DNA from: Candidatus Magnetomicrobium cryptolimnococcus
GTDB lineage: Bacteria; Nitrospirota; Thermodesulfovibrionia; Thermodesulfovibrionales; Magnetobacteriaceae
Length of the DNA stretch: 64,000 nt
Reading direction: 5' to 3'
NCBI GenBank assembly: GCA_018606805.1
Contig: JAGYWI010000003.1
Location: 62,001 to 126,000 of the forward strand
A program made the translations under genes and the position numbers. Of this stretch, positions 41,228-50,128 are shown piece by piece. Each line of letters opens with the position of its first letter. The first letter of the stretch is position 1. The notes under the pieces are model-generated. The model saw only the letters and a program-made list of their open reading frames with translations, was not told the DNA's origin and searched no databases.

Positions 41228-43759
41228 CTAATCTTTTACAGGTGATTTTGACATATCTTTAAGTTTATAGTTTATGTTTGGATTGATCTTTTCCTTTTCT
41301 TTGGCTTTTTTCTCATCATAACCAAGTAGCTTATGGAGTCCCTCCAGCCTATCAATAAACTCTGTTGTTAGCCTATCGGCATCCTCGCGTGATTGCACCA
41401 CGTGTGGTGTTATTATAATAAGCAGCTCTGTACGGCTATTGACCTTTGCCTTGTAATTAAAAAGATTCCCTAAAATAGGTATATCTTTAAGATATGGCAC
41501 GCCGGATTCGGAGGTATCTGTTTTATTTTTAATAAGCCCTGCTATAACGATACTTTTACCGTCTTGTACTACCATTTTTGTCTCTGCATTACGGGTGTAG
41601 ATTGGTGGATTTTCTGTAGTTGAACCGGAGGACTGTTGAACATCGGAGACTTCTTGAAAGATTTCAAGATTAACAAGACCGCTTTTATTAATTTGCGGCT
41701 TCACACGTAGGGTTACGCCCGTGTCTTTGTATTCGTAGATGGTCTGGGGTGAGCTTGTACCTGTTACTGGTGTTGAGCTTTTTATAACTGGCACTTGGGT
41801 ACCGACGTTTATCTTAGCCTCTTGGTTATCTGACACAAGGACGTGCGGGGTTGATATTACATTTAGAGCTGTATTTGAAGCAAGCGCTTGAAGCATAGCC
41901 CGCAATTGGTCTGATGAATCAAGTAATGCTATAGAGATACCGGCATTATTAAGAGGAGCTGATGGGTCAAAGCTAGCGCCGCCTACAGGTGAGCTTGTTA
42001 CGTAGCTACCGTATTTATTACTATCCCACAGTTTAAAATTATTATTTAAAAACCATTGTACGCCGTACGATAGACTATCATCAAGTGTAACTTCTACAAC
42101 CATAGCCTCGATTAGCACTTGGCGCGGTATTATATCTATTTTTTTAATCATCTCGCTTATGAAATAGTAGTCCTTTGGAAGTGCCAATATGATAATTGTA
42201 TTATTTATCGTATCGTAGTAGAACTTGGTAACGGGGGAGACGAAGTCCGAGGAGGCAACGCTTGCGGATGAGGAAGCAGCCGCTTGTTTTTGTGTAGTAC
42301 TGGGTATGGGAGAGTTAGAGCCGCCGCTAGAGGAGCTTTTCTTAGAGCTTGCCATCCCACCGCTTGAGCCGGATGTCTGGAGTATGGAATTTAATATTTC
42401 AGCCACGTGGTCAGCCTTGCTATTTTGTAGTGGGTAAACGTATACCTGTGGCCTTGCATCTTCAAATATATTATCAACTATCTTTATCCAAGAGCGTATG
42501 TGATTAAGATACTCATCTGTTGGAGCTACCACTAAAAGGGCATTTAAGCTGTCAATGGCAAGGTATTTTAGCTTCAGACTATCGCGTGTAGTCATCGAAA
42601 AAAGCGGTAATGCTTGTTGCAGGTCGCCAAGGGCATCTTTTACATTTATATTTTTAAACACAAAAAGCTCCACTCTCATATCTTCAAACACATCATCATC
42701 AAAGGCCTCCACTATGGAAAGCAGGCGCTTTACGTTTTCATCTGTATCTGCTACCATGATAAAATTTTTACCGGGTATTTCGCTTATAACAGCGCTTGGC
42801 GTCAAAAAAGGCTTTAATATGGAGATCATATCGTTTACAGGTACAAAATTTATCGGTATTATCTGAATCCGTGAAAGTCCAAGCATTTGCACCTCCTCCG
42901 GTGTTCTACCGAAATTAATACCAACTGGCTCTTTTGTTATATCAGATGATGGCACTACACGGTATATGCCGTTTTCTTCTAAAATGGTAAAGCCGTTTAC
43001 TCTAAACACCGTTGATATGACAGGCAAGACGTCTGCTTTATTTATAGGTTTGGCTGTCATAAAGGTGATTCTTCCCTTAACCCTTGGGTCTATTAGGTAG
43101 GTTACCTTTAATATATCTTTAAAAACCGTGTGCGCTATTTCGTATATGTCAACGTCATCAAATTGCAAACTTATATCATCTTTACCTTCCCTTTTAAAGG
43201 TTTCTTTTTGGGTAGAGGTAGTTGCTCGTTTGTCTTTATCTGCTGTCTTTAGAGAGGGTAAGATGTAAGAGCTGGATTTTAAATTATTATCTTTATTATT
43301 ATCTTTATTATTATCTTTTAAATTATTATCTTTAGGGTTTACTGTTGGTGTTGAGTCATCCACTGAGTCTACATTTTTTAAGTCTACATTTTTACTACCG
43401 CTATCATCGTTAGTTTTGGAGCCTTTTTTACCCTTTTGCTTTTCTTTTTCCTGAATGTCCCGCCCTAATTTTTTAAAAAGCTCTACCATCCCCTTCGGCG
43501 GTGATTTAAGCTCCTTTCCTGTGTCATTAGCACTACCACCTTCAGTATGTTCAATACTACTGCTATTATTGTTAGGGTTATCGGTAGGCGCCATTTCTAT
43601 CTGTCCATCCGAAACACTATCTGATGGGGGTTTTATTGCTGGATATTCATATTCATCAGTACCTTCACCTTTAGTATTTGCTGAAGTACAAGAAACCATC
43701 AATACCACTAATGTAATAAAAAAAACTATTATAAATACATTCTTATTAGTATTTGTCAT
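41228..43759 (-). CDS. gspD: Type II secretion secretin (GspD)
   Basis: GspD forms the outer-membrane channel of type II secretion (or a related pilus). The 843-residue protein is a predicted lipoprotein: hydrophobic start and lipobox LMVSC with Cys24. A long low-complexity spacer rich in Asn, Asp, Lys and Ser follows, then N-domains from about residue 200 (QFDDVDIYEIAHTVFKDI, the N0 fold), with KH-like repeats. The secretin core ends in VSRTELLIIITPHVV, after VIAGLIKNK. A Ser-rich insertion (SSKKSSSSGGSNSP) lies near residue 480. The gene has no operon partner; an ATPase and a pseudopilin lie 2-5 kb away on the other strand. Confidence 0.93.
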   Translation of the reverse strand: MTNTNKNVFIIVFFITLVVLMVSCTSANTKGEGTDEYEYPAIKPPSDSVSDGQIEMAPTDNPNNNSSSIEHTEGGSANDTGKELKSPPKGMVELFKKLGRDIQEKEKQKGKKGSKTNDDSGSKNVDLKNVDSVDDSTPTVNPKDNNLKDNNKDNNKDNNLKSSSYILPSLKTADKDKRATTSTQKETFKREGKDDISLQFDDVDIYEIAHTVFKDILKVTYLIDPRVKGRITFMTAKPINKADVLPVISTVFRVNGFTILEENGIYRVVPSSDITKEPVGINFGRTPEEVQMLGLSRIQIIPINFVPVNDMISILKPFLTPSAVISEIPGKNFIMVADTDENVKRLLSIVEAFDDDVFEDMRVELFVFKNINVKDALGDLQQALPLFSMTTRDSLKLKYLAIDSLNALLVVAPTDEYLNHIRSWIKIVDNIFEDARPQVYVYPLQNSKADHVAEILNSILQTSGSSGGMASSKKSSSSGGSNSPIPSTTQKQAAASSSASVASSDFVSPVTKFYYDTINNTIIILALPKDYYFISEMIKKIDIIPRQVLIEAMVVEVTLDDSLSYGVQWFLNNNFKLWDSNKYGSYVTSSPVGGASFDPSAPLNNAGISIALLDSSDQLRAMLQALASNTALNVISTPHVLVSDNQEAKINVGTQVPVIKSSTPVTGTSSPQTIYEYKDTGVTLRVKPQINKSGLVNLEIFQEVSDVQQSSGSTTENPPIYTRNAETKMVVQDGKSIVIAGLIKNKTDTSESGVPYLKDIPILGNLFNYKAKVNSRTELLIIITPHVVQSREDADRLTTEFIDRLEGLHKLLGYDEKKAKEKEKINPNINYKLKDMSKSPVKD
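43274..43335 (-). repeat. Low-complexity tandem repeats in gspD (Asp-Asn-Asn-Leu/Lys)
   Basis: Three to five copies of a 12- to 15-bp unit (TTATTATCTTTA-type) encode KDNNKDNNKDNNLK; they probably vary in number by slippage. Confidence 0.8.
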
Positions 43760-43894
43760 CCATAATCACTTAAAACATATATTTAATAAGTTATTACTGT
43801 AGCATATTTTATATGATATTTTCTATAATTATTTTTATAAGGTATCATTTAGATTTTATATCGCTAATAATGATTACACTCAGTGATATTTTAA

Positions 43895-43924
43895 TTGACT
43901 TAGTCCGTAGACTTAGTTTATAAT
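43895..43924 (+). promoter_or_regulatory. Promoter of the vapBC-type pair, with direct repeats
   Basis: TTGACT, 18 nt and TATAAT end 5 nt before the antitoxin ATG at 43930, so the message would be leaderless. GACTTAGT occurs twice, at 43897 and 43910, 13 bp apart, and is a candidate autoregulatory operator. Confidence 0.7.
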
Positions 43925-43929
43925 AATAA

Positions 43930-44169
43930 ATGGCAAAACAGTATAATATCCATGAGGCAAAAACTAACTTATCAAAACTATTAATGCGTGTAGCCAAAGG
44001 AGAAGAGATAATTATAGCCAAATCTGGTATTCCTATTGCTAAGCTTATCCCCTTAGAGAAAGAAAAAAAACAAAATCGTTTACCAGGTTCAGCTAAAGGT
44101 AAAATAACTATGTTTAACAACTTTACAGAGCCATTACCTAACGATATAATAGATACCTTCCATAAATGA
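43930..44169 (+). CDS. Phd/YefM (VapB-type) antitoxin
   Basis: The 79-residue protein has the N-terminal DNA-binding fold of Phd/YefM antitoxins: MAKQYNIHEAKTNLSKLLMR, GEEIIIAKSGIPIAKLIP. The C-terminal part (TEPLPNDIIDTFHK) would wrap the toxin. It overlaps the toxin gene by 4 nt, the standard arrangement. By family, the antitoxin neutralises the PIN toxin and represses its own promoter. Confidence 0.9.
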   Translation: MAKQYNIHEAKTNLSKLLMRVAKGEEIIIAKSGIPIAKLIPLEKEKKQNRLPGSAKGKITMFNNFTEPLPNDIIDTFHK

Positions 44170-44552
44170 AGCTACTGCTGGATACTCATATATTCTTATG
44201 GTGGATAACAGATAATCATCTGCTGTCCTCTAATGCACACGGTTTGATAGAAGATACAGGCAATGATCTATTTTTGAGTGCTGCCAGTGGATGGGAGATT
44301 GCTATAAAAGCTGGTTTAGAAAAAATAATTCTGCCAGATAATCCAATACTATTTATAGAAGAGCAAATGACTGTTAATCAAATTTACAGTTTACCAATAG
44401 AGTTAGAACATGCCCTCCATATTTACCGTTTACCACTAAAGCATAAAGACCCATTTGATCGTATCTTAGTTGCACAAGCTCAAATAGAAGGTTTAGTGAT
44501 AATAAGCAATGACAAGTATATACAACAATATGATGTGGAAGTTGTGTGGTGA
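44166..44552 (+). CDS. PIN-domain toxin (VapC-type)
   Basis: The 128-residue PIN-domain protein is a predicted metal-dependent ribonuclease, usually cutting tRNA or rRNA. The acidic active-site residues are Asp6 (LLLDTHIFLWW), Glu near 43 (SAASGWEIAIK) and Asp near 98 (HKDPFDRILVAQA). It belongs to the COG3744 class that pairs with Phd-type antitoxins. Translation is coupled to the antitoxin. The target RNA cannot be predicted. Confidence 0.9.
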   Translation: MKLLLDTHIFLWWITDNHLLSSNAHGLIEDTGNDLFLSAASGWEIAIKAGLEKIILPDNPILFIEEQMTVNQIYSLPIELEHALHIYRLPLKHKDPFDRILVAQAQIEGLVIISNDKYIQQYDVEVVW

Positions 44553-44669
44553 TTAACTAATCACTTGACAAAAGGGGGACATCTTAGTGCTTTACTATTT
44601 TTCCTTGTCTGCTCTCAACTTTTTCAGAGACACCCTCCTAAAATGATTACACTTCAGTTATTTTTACTA

Positions 44670-44698
44670 TTGACATGGTATAATCAAATTGTTAGAAT
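44670..44698 (+). promoter_or_regulatory. Promoter of the small secreted protein gene
   Basis: TTGACA (44670-44675), 17 nt, TAGAAT (44693-44698): a close match to a vegetative promoter. A Shine-Dalgarno GGAGG follows at about 44715. Confidence 0.75.
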
Positions 44699-44730
44699 TA
44701 AAAAAATTTTTTCAATGGAGGTTCACAATT

Positions 44731-45039
44731 ATGAAAAAGATAGTGCTGCTATCACTTATACTCCTAATGGTGTTTGCCCTAAATGCAGAAGCAAAGGTTT
44801 GGGAGGCACCGTCGCCGGATGAAGAGCTAACATTGCAGATTTATGATTTTTTTGAGTTCAACGACAATAGTATGTGGAGTATAACTTACAATAACTCAAA
44901 AGACACAGCAATAGCAGCCAGATTAAACAAAAATGGCCAGCCTATGCAATACCTATATGCCGATTTTTTCGACACCTACTACGAACTATATGAAGTAATA
45001 GATGGCTCGTGGGTATTTATGGGCACTTTTTTTTACTAA
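44731..45039 (+). CDS. Small exported protein of unknown function
   Basis: From the ATG at 44731 the product has 102 residues. MKKIVLLSLILLMVFALNAEA is a clear Sec signal peptide, likely cleaved after the Ala-x-Ala. The mature part is rich in aromatic and acidic residues (WEAPSPDEELTLQIYDFFEF, YLYADFFDTYYELYE). GGAGG lies about 10 nt upstream, and a good promoter precedes it. The longer frame from 44689 has no signal. No family recognised. Confidence 0.65.
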   Translation: MKKIVLLSLILLMVFALNAEAKVWEAPSPDEELTLQIYDFFEFNDNSMWSITYNNSKDTAIAARLNKNGQPMQYLYADFFDTYYELYEVIDGSWVFMGTFFY

Positions 45040-45057
45040 AATAGAAGTATAACCTCA

Positions 45058-45840
45058 ATGATTACTCTATCACGAGAAGAAATTATATATTATAAAAAAA
45101 GTCGGTTTAACGACATAGTGGTTACCAAAAAAGACAGTGAGGTTATACTGCGAAGCCCCTTTAAAACCAAACAATCGGTTGTGGACATTGAAAATCAATG
45201 GAACCTCTGCCTCGAATACACAAGGCATATGCTATATGGGTTAAGCTTTTGTCCACAACCGGAAGCCCTTTTGTGTCTTGGACTTGGCGCAGGCGCCCTA
45301 CCACGAGTACTTGCTAAATATCTGCCAAAAACTACCATTGACATTGTTGAAATAGACCCAGAGATTGTCTATGTAGCCAATACGTTTTTTAACTTTAAGG
45401 TTTCTAAGAATATGCGCTTATTCATAGAACCGTGCGAGGTCTTTGTCAAAAAACCTAATAAACACCATTATAATATAATATTTAATGATGCCTACATCGG
45501 TAACTACCAGCCCAATAACATTATACAAAGAGCCTTCTACAAGATGCTATGTACACACCTTGCCCCTGCAGGCATACTCGTTTGCAATGTCATATCAGAT
45601 GAGCCGACTATTTATAAAAAAACATTAAAAAGCATAAGCTCATTTTTACCGTACATATACCTATTGCACTGCGACACCACAATTAATACGGTGGTCTTTG
45701 CTAGCCGTAAAAAAATAGTAACCCAAGAAAACACACTAAACGAGCACTTTGCCTTTTTTAACTCATACAATCGTAAGATAAAAAGACTGCCATTATATTT
45801 CCGCTTTAACTTAAGTTTACGACGCATGCTAAAAAGTTAG
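45058..45840 (+). CDS. Spermidine synthase-like / polyamine aminopropyltransferase-fold protein
   Basis: The 260-residue protein has the aminopropyltransferase fold: a small N-terminal beta part, then LCLGLGAGALPRVLAKYLPK (motif I) and IDIVEIDPEIVYVAN. Then IIFNDAYIG contains the acidic residue where spermidine synthases keep the catalytic Asp of their DSTDP motif, but the typical D-S-S/T-D-P is replaced by NDAYIG. It may thus be a divergent member (SpeE-like) or a methyltransferase of related fold. No Shine-Dalgarno stands out. It sits between a secreted protein and a secretion ATPase, without functional clue. Confidence 0.65.
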   Translation: MITLSREEIIYYKKSRFNDIVVTKKDSEVILRSPFKTKQSVVDIENQWNLCLEYTRHMLYGLSFCPQPEALLCLGLGAGALPRVLAKYLPKTTIDIVEIDPEIVYVANTFFNFKVSKNMRLFIEPCEVFVKKPNKHHYNIIFNDAYIGNYQPNNIIQRAFYKMLCTHLAPAGILVCNVISDEPTIYKKTLKSISSFLPYIYLLHCDTTINTVVFASRKKIVTQENTLNEHFAFFNSYNRKIKRLPLYFRFNLSLRRMLKS

Positions 45841-45943
45841 TTGTTGACGTAGTTTGTTATAAATTGTACTAATGATAGCAGTTTAAATGAACGATAAATA
45901 GAAAGACTCTACAGGAAAGATATTAAGGAGGTACTCAAAGGCA

Positions 45944-48025
45944 ATGCAAATAAAGGCAAGGAGGCGGATAGGTGAATTACTGGTTGCAAATGGAGTTATA
46001 GCAAAGGCGCAATTAGACTTCGCACTGTCGCAACAGGGGACAATGCTAAAAAAAGGTGAAAGTCACGTACTTGGGAGTATTTTAGTAGAACACAACATAT
46101 TAACCTCAAAACAATTGCTCACCTTTGTCAATAAATACAATATACGGTTACCCCTAGGTGAGGTCCTTTTGATGGAAAAGAAGATAACGAGGACTGAACT
46201 AGCCAAAGCCCTTGATTTGCAAAAAGAATATGAGTCAGAAAACAAAGATGTGCGCTTAGGCACCATATTGGCTGATGAATTGCACCTGATTAATTATGAC
46301 ACGCTTTTGCGCTGTATTGCAAAGCAGTATAACATAACACGGATAAAGCCGGACCTCTCAGAGGTGGACCCGGAGTACTTTTTTTCTTTTGATAAGGAAA
46401 AGATTAAAGAATTAATGATAATTCCATATAGAAAATACTTTACCGAACAAAATGAGTTAACCTGCCAAGTAATCGTGTGCGAAAGTGCTGTAAATAGAAT
46501 CCGTATTTATAAAAAAGACATAATGGAAAAAACCAAGGCTATTTTCATAGATACGGATGAGAAGAAGAAAAATATGCAACTATCTATAGATTTTGCTGTT
46601 GCTAGTTATGAGGAAATACGAGACTTTATTATCTATGCCTATGAAAACCGTGAGGCCATATCCTTTTCTCAAAAGATAAAGATTGAATCTATAGCAGAAG
46701 ACGAGATAATAAAGATAGGTAAGAAGTATTACTCTGCAAATATTAATATGAATATATTTATGCAAATACTGGCAAAGGCGATAGAGATGCGAGCATCTGA
46801 TGTTCATATAGAGCCGTTAAGCGATAGACTACGTGTGCGATTTCGTATAGATGGGGTTTTAATCCCACAGTCTGACTTACCAAAGACATTAAATAACTAT
46901 TTCGTCAGGGGGTTAAAAAATTTCTTTAGATTCAAAGACTCTTATGTAAAAAACATCGTTGTTGATGAACGAAAGCGGGTTTATTATGAAGACAAAAATA
47001 TTGAATTAGACATACGGCTTTCAATAATACCGACAAACTACGGCAATAAGATGGTAATACGCCTTCTTATCCAACAAGAAACAGTGCCGACATTTGAAAA
47101 GCTTGGCTTTTGGAAAAATCTCAAAACTAAATATGAGCTAGTCTGCACCATGTCATCAGGCATGGTCATAGTAACCGGTCCAACTGGTGCAGGAAAAACC
47201 ACTACACTATATTCAACGCTTGACTATTTAAACGATGACAAAATAAACATAATGACCTTAGAGGACCCCCCAGAGTATCTAATTAATGGTGTAAACCAAG
47301 TGCGCGTAGGCTCAGATGATAAAAGCCGCGAAATAAGCTACCTGCAAGGCCTTAAAAGCATATTCCGTCAAGACCCGGACATTATCATGTTTGGTGAGAT
47401 GCGTGACTACGAATCTGCAACAGTAGCCTTGACGGCAGGCTTGACGGGGCACTTGCTATTTACAACACTGCACACGGCTGATGCCGCCTCTTGTATAACC
47501 CGCCTTATGGATATGGGAATAAGACCGTTTTTGCTTTCTTCTACGTTGGTTTCAATACTTGCCCAAAGGCTTGTACGTAGAATTTGCCCGCAGTGTAAGG
47601 AAGAGTACACGCCTGACCACAATGAGTTAGAGTTTTTTAGTCTTTTTATCAAAAACTTTGAAAAAGACACCAAAGCCATCAAGTTTTACAGGGGGGCTGG
47701 CTGTGACAACTGTTTTTCCACAGGCTATAAGGAGCGTTTTGCTATCCATGAGCTTTTGTGCATAAACGATCAGATTAGAAAAACCATGCTTGCCGGTGGC
47801 ATTGCCAAAGATGCAGAGTTGATAGCAAGACAACACGGTATGACGTCACTTGTAGAAGATGGCTTTTTAAAGGTTATTAAAGGCTATACGACACTGTCAG
47901 AAATTTTGAGGGTGGCTAAAACCTTAGAAACGCCTAAAAATAAACGAACCATCGAAGAAATAGCATATCTGCTTGAAGGACCAATATCCCGAGAAACTAT
48001 ACTTGCAAGCATATATACGTCATGA
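45944..48025 (+). CDS. GspE/PilB-type secretion ATPase
   Basis: The 693-residue hexameric ATPase drives assembly of type II secretion pseudopili or type IV pili. It has an N-terminal GspE/MshE-N-like region (about 1-200, KARRRIGELLVANGVI, with a repeat at about residue 75), then a catalytic domain. Walker A is VTGPTGAGKTTTLYSTL near 410. Walker B-like DPDIIMFGEMRD, the Asp/His boxes, and a four-Cys zinc finger (CPQCKEE near 548, GCDNCFSTGYKERF near 585) follow. The MshE-N domain binds c-di-GMP in several bacteria; whether it does here is an inference. AAGGAGG precedes the ATG. The second site GEMRD replaces the usual GEIRD. Confidence 0.92.
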   Translation: MQIKARRRIGELLVANGVIAKAQLDFALSQQGTMLKKGESHVLGSILVEHNILTSKQLLTFVNKYNIRLPLGEVLLMEKKITRTELAKALDLQKEYESENKDVRLGTILADELHLINYDTLLRCIAKQYNITRIKPDLSEVDPEYFFSFDKEKIKELMIIPYRKYFTEQNELTCQVIVCESAVNRIRIYKKDIMEKTKAIFIDTDEKKKNMQLSIDFAVASYEEIRDFIIYAYENREAISFSQKIKIESIAEDEIIKIGKKYYSANINMNIFMQILAKAIEMRASDVHIEPLSDRLRVRFRIDGVLIPQSDLPKTLNNYFVRGLKNFFRFKDSYVKNIVVDERKRVYYEDKNIELDIRLSIIPTNYGNKMVIRLLIQQETVPTFEKLGFWKNLKTKYELVCTMSSGMVIVTGPTGAGKTTTLYSTLDYLNDDKINIMTLEDPPEYLINGVNQVRVGSDDKSREISYLQGLKSIFRQDPDIIMFGEMRDYESATVALTAGLTGHLLFTTLHTADAASCITRLMDMGIRPFLLSSTLVSILAQRLVRRICPQCKEEYTPDHNELEFFSLFIKNFEKDTKAIKFYRGAGCDNCFSTGYKERFAIHELLCINDQIRKTMLAGGIAKDAELIARQHGMTSLVEDGFLKVIKGYTTLSEILRVAKTLETPKNKRTIEEIAYLLEGPISRETILASIYTS

Positions 48026-48154
48026 AGTTTACGATAGCTGTGTAAAATCAAGCGTAAACACACCTCTTTTCATAGTTGACATAGAAAGGTAAAAATGCTA
48101 AACTGTGGTGCGACATAAAAAAACAAATAAACAACTAACTTTGGGAGGGTAAAA

Positions 48155-48631
48155 TTGGCTGAAAAAAAGAAAATGGCTGTAATAGCAAGTAAAGGAACGC
48201 TCGATATGGCATATCCACCACTTATCTTAGCTTCAACGGCAGGAGCCATGGACTGCGAGGTACAGGTGTTTTTTACATTGTACGGTGTGGACATTATTAA
48301 TAAGAAAAAGTATGAAAATCTTCAGGTATCCCCTATAGCAAATCCGGCAATGCCAAGCCCTGTTCCTTTTCCGAACATATTAGGCATGTTGCCGGGTATG
48401 ACATCAATGGCAACACTTATGATGAAGAGCATGATTAAGAAAATCAACTGGCCATCAATACCTGAGATGGTTGATGCATGCAAGGAAATAGATGTTAAGC
48501 TCATAGCATGTACGCCTACTTTGGAGATGACCAACGTGCAAAAAAGCGATCTCGTTGATGGTGTTACTGTTGCTGGGGCTGCTGAGTTTTTAAACTTTGC
48601 CCTCGATGCTAATATAACAATCTTTATTTAA
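48155..48631 (+). CDS. DsrE2-family sulfur-carrier-like protein
   Basis: The 158-residue protein fits the DsrE/DsrF-like family, in particular the membrane-associated DsrE2 type found in sulfur oxidisers and many anaerobes. KKMAVIASKGTLDMAYPPLILASTAGA is the typical start; Cys34 (AMDCEVQVFF), Cys109 and Cys119 (LIACTPTLEM) are candidate persulfide carriers. A hydrophobic methionine-rich central stretch (about 75-95) gives the known helical hairpin. The start is a TTG, with GGGAGG 8 nt upstream. No tusA, dsr or rhodanese gene is adjacent, so it is an orphan. A terminator follows. Confidence 0.85.
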   Translation: MAEKKKMAVIASKGTLDMAYPPLILASTAGAMDCEVQVFFTLYGVDIINKKKYENLQVSPIANPAMPSPVPFPNILGMLPGMTSMATLMMKSMIKKINWPSIPEMVDACKEIDVKLIACTPTLEMTNVQKSDLVDGVTVAGAAEFLNFALDANITIFI

Positions 48632-48675
48632 TAATTCCAAAATGTTTTGCCCGCTGGCAGTAAAGGCTTCTTTTT

Positions 48676-48714
48676 AAACAGGGATAAGTTTGCGCAAGAG
48701 ATTTATCCCTGTTT
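48676..48714 (+). terminator. Terminator after the DsrE2 gene
   Basis: AAACAGGGATAA pairs perfectly with TTATCCCTGTTT (12 bp) around a 15-nt loop. Confidence 0.75.
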
Positions 48715-48726
48715 AATCAATTTTGA

Positions 48727-48846
48727 TAGCAATTCTTATTTTGGAAGATTAAGTTTATAAGCATATATATAATGTCAAGTACAGATTTTATGCCCATTTT
48801 GAGCTGGCATAATTATTACTATATCATCCAAAATGAGAATTGCTGC
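48727..48846. mobile_element. MITE family 2, copy A (8-bp flanking repeat)
   Basis: The ends TAGCAATTCTTATTTTGGA and TCCAAAATGAGAATTGCTGC are near-perfect inverted repeats. The 8 bp AATTTTGA stands directly on both sides (48719-48726 and 48847-48854), as expected of a target-site duplication. The inside is noncoding and carries ATGCC...GGCAT. A homologous copy is at 52228. Confidence 0.85.
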
Positions 48847-48967
48847 AATTTTGAATGACAAATTGCTTTATAATGAATCTGTCCTACATATCCATGTCTA
48901 TCCTAATGAAAAATAATATTGCATTATATTTTTAACCTTTGTTAATATACTTTGGACTGTAGAAATT

Positions 48968-49456
48968 ATGATAAATAACGAAGTAAAATCCATAAAAGGG
49001 TTCTCACTTATAGAGCTGATGACGGTAATGGCAATTGTAAGTTTATTAGTAGCAGTTGCCCTTCCAATACTATTAGGATTTAGAAATTCGGCAAGGGCAA
49101 AGACCTTCATAGCAAATGCCAAATCAGCAGAGGGGGAAATTCAATCGTGGGCAGAGTCTGCTATATCGCACAACTCTGAGCTTCGATTACATGACACCAA
49201 CTGTGATGGCGAGGTTAATGCTAAAGATAAAACAAATGGTGAGATTTTTACTGGTGGGATAGCAAAAACTTATGTGGAGTGTCGTAACTATGGATTTAAA
49301 GAAACTTCACCATGGATAGATGGTATATCTTTGTGGAAATTTGATGAGCCGGCTGGTGATGGGCAAATTACTTTAGTACAAACTGGTAATAGGATAGATA
49401 TTATTGCAAAAAATAAAACTGGTGAAATCCTATATAAAGAAACGATTTCTTATTGA
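48968..49456 (+). CDS. Type II secretion / type IV pilus pseudopilin (GspG/PilA-like)
   Basis: The prepilin signal SIKGFSLIELMTVMAIVSLL, cut after Gly11 before Phe12 by the prepilin peptidase, and the hydrophobic helix show a pilin-like protein of 162 residues. The globular part contains DTNCDGEVNAKD near residues 77-88, a run that matches the calcium-binding loop of dockerins and EF-hands (D-x-N-x-D-G-x-x-x-x-x-D). It ends in a beta-rich region. It is near the GspE-type ATPase. The name of its pilus system cannot be decided. Confidence 0.85.
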   Translation: MINNEVKSIKGFSLIELMTVMAIVSLLVAVALPILLGFRNSARAKTFIANAKSAEGEIQSWAESAISHNSELRLHDTNCDGEVNAKDKTNGEIFTGGIAKTYVECRNYGFKETSPWIDGISLWKFDEPAGDGQITLVQTGNRIDIIAKNKTGEILYKETISY

Positions 49457-49468
49457 TATTAGATAATT

Positions 49469-50056
49469 ATGGATATGGAAAAGAATATGAACATCGAACA
49501 AAGGGCTGAGACAGTATCAAAGTATACAACGGTTTTAAATATTATTACGTCAATGGAAAACCGTTTATTATGGTCAGAGTTGTTATATCTTTTTTTAAAT
49601 ATTATTATTATCTTTGCAGCATCCGGTTTGTCTGTATATAGTGATAGTGTAGCAGTTGGGGAAATAGCTCATCCCATGAAATCTAAGTATATTGTTATGG
49701 TTTTATTTGTTATCGGGGAGTTTGTATGTTTGTATTGGGTAATTTCTTCTATGAGGATACAGTTAAAATTAAAATTGAGATATTTTCAAGCAAGAACTAT
49801 TGAAAGAAAATTAGATATGCCCGGAGAGGCTATGATTTCTGATGAGTCAGTGTTTTTTAATCCTACGATTGGTTATGTGGAGAGTTTCGATAAACAAGAA
49901 AAGGTAGTATATCCAAGAGAGGGGGCGGTGCGAATGGATGGTTTTGCTGGCTCTGCAAAGCCAAGGCATCTTACGTGGGTTTTACCTGCTCTTTTCTTTT
50001 TTATCTATATTTTGTTTTTTATTGGTTCGATAATTAAAATTTTGTCTTCAATGTAG
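49469..50056 (+). CDS. Membrane protein of unknown function
   Basis: The 195-residue protein has three hydrophobic segments: about 40-55 (YLFLNIIIIFAASGLS), 75-95 (YIVMVLFVIGEFVCLYWV) and 170-192 (HLTWVLPALFFFIYILFFIG). Soluble basic stretches lie between. It follows the pseudopilin by 12 bp and is probably in the same operon. No family recognised; it could anchor something in a secretion machine. Confidence 0.6.
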   Translation: MDMEKNMNIEQRAETVSKYTTVLNIITSMENRLLWSELLYLFLNIIIIFAASGLSVYSDSVAVGEIAHPMKSKYIVMVLFVIGEFVCLYWVISSMRIQLKLKLRYFQARTIERKLDMPGEAMISDESVFFNPTIGYVESFDKQEKVVYPREGAVRMDGFAGSAKPRHLTWVLPALFFFIYILFFIGSIIKILSSM

Positions 50057-50128
50057 GTAATTATACACCGTTTCTGCACTAAAAAAAAGATTCCGCACAG
50101 TATAATATTAATAATAAGGAGTAATAAA

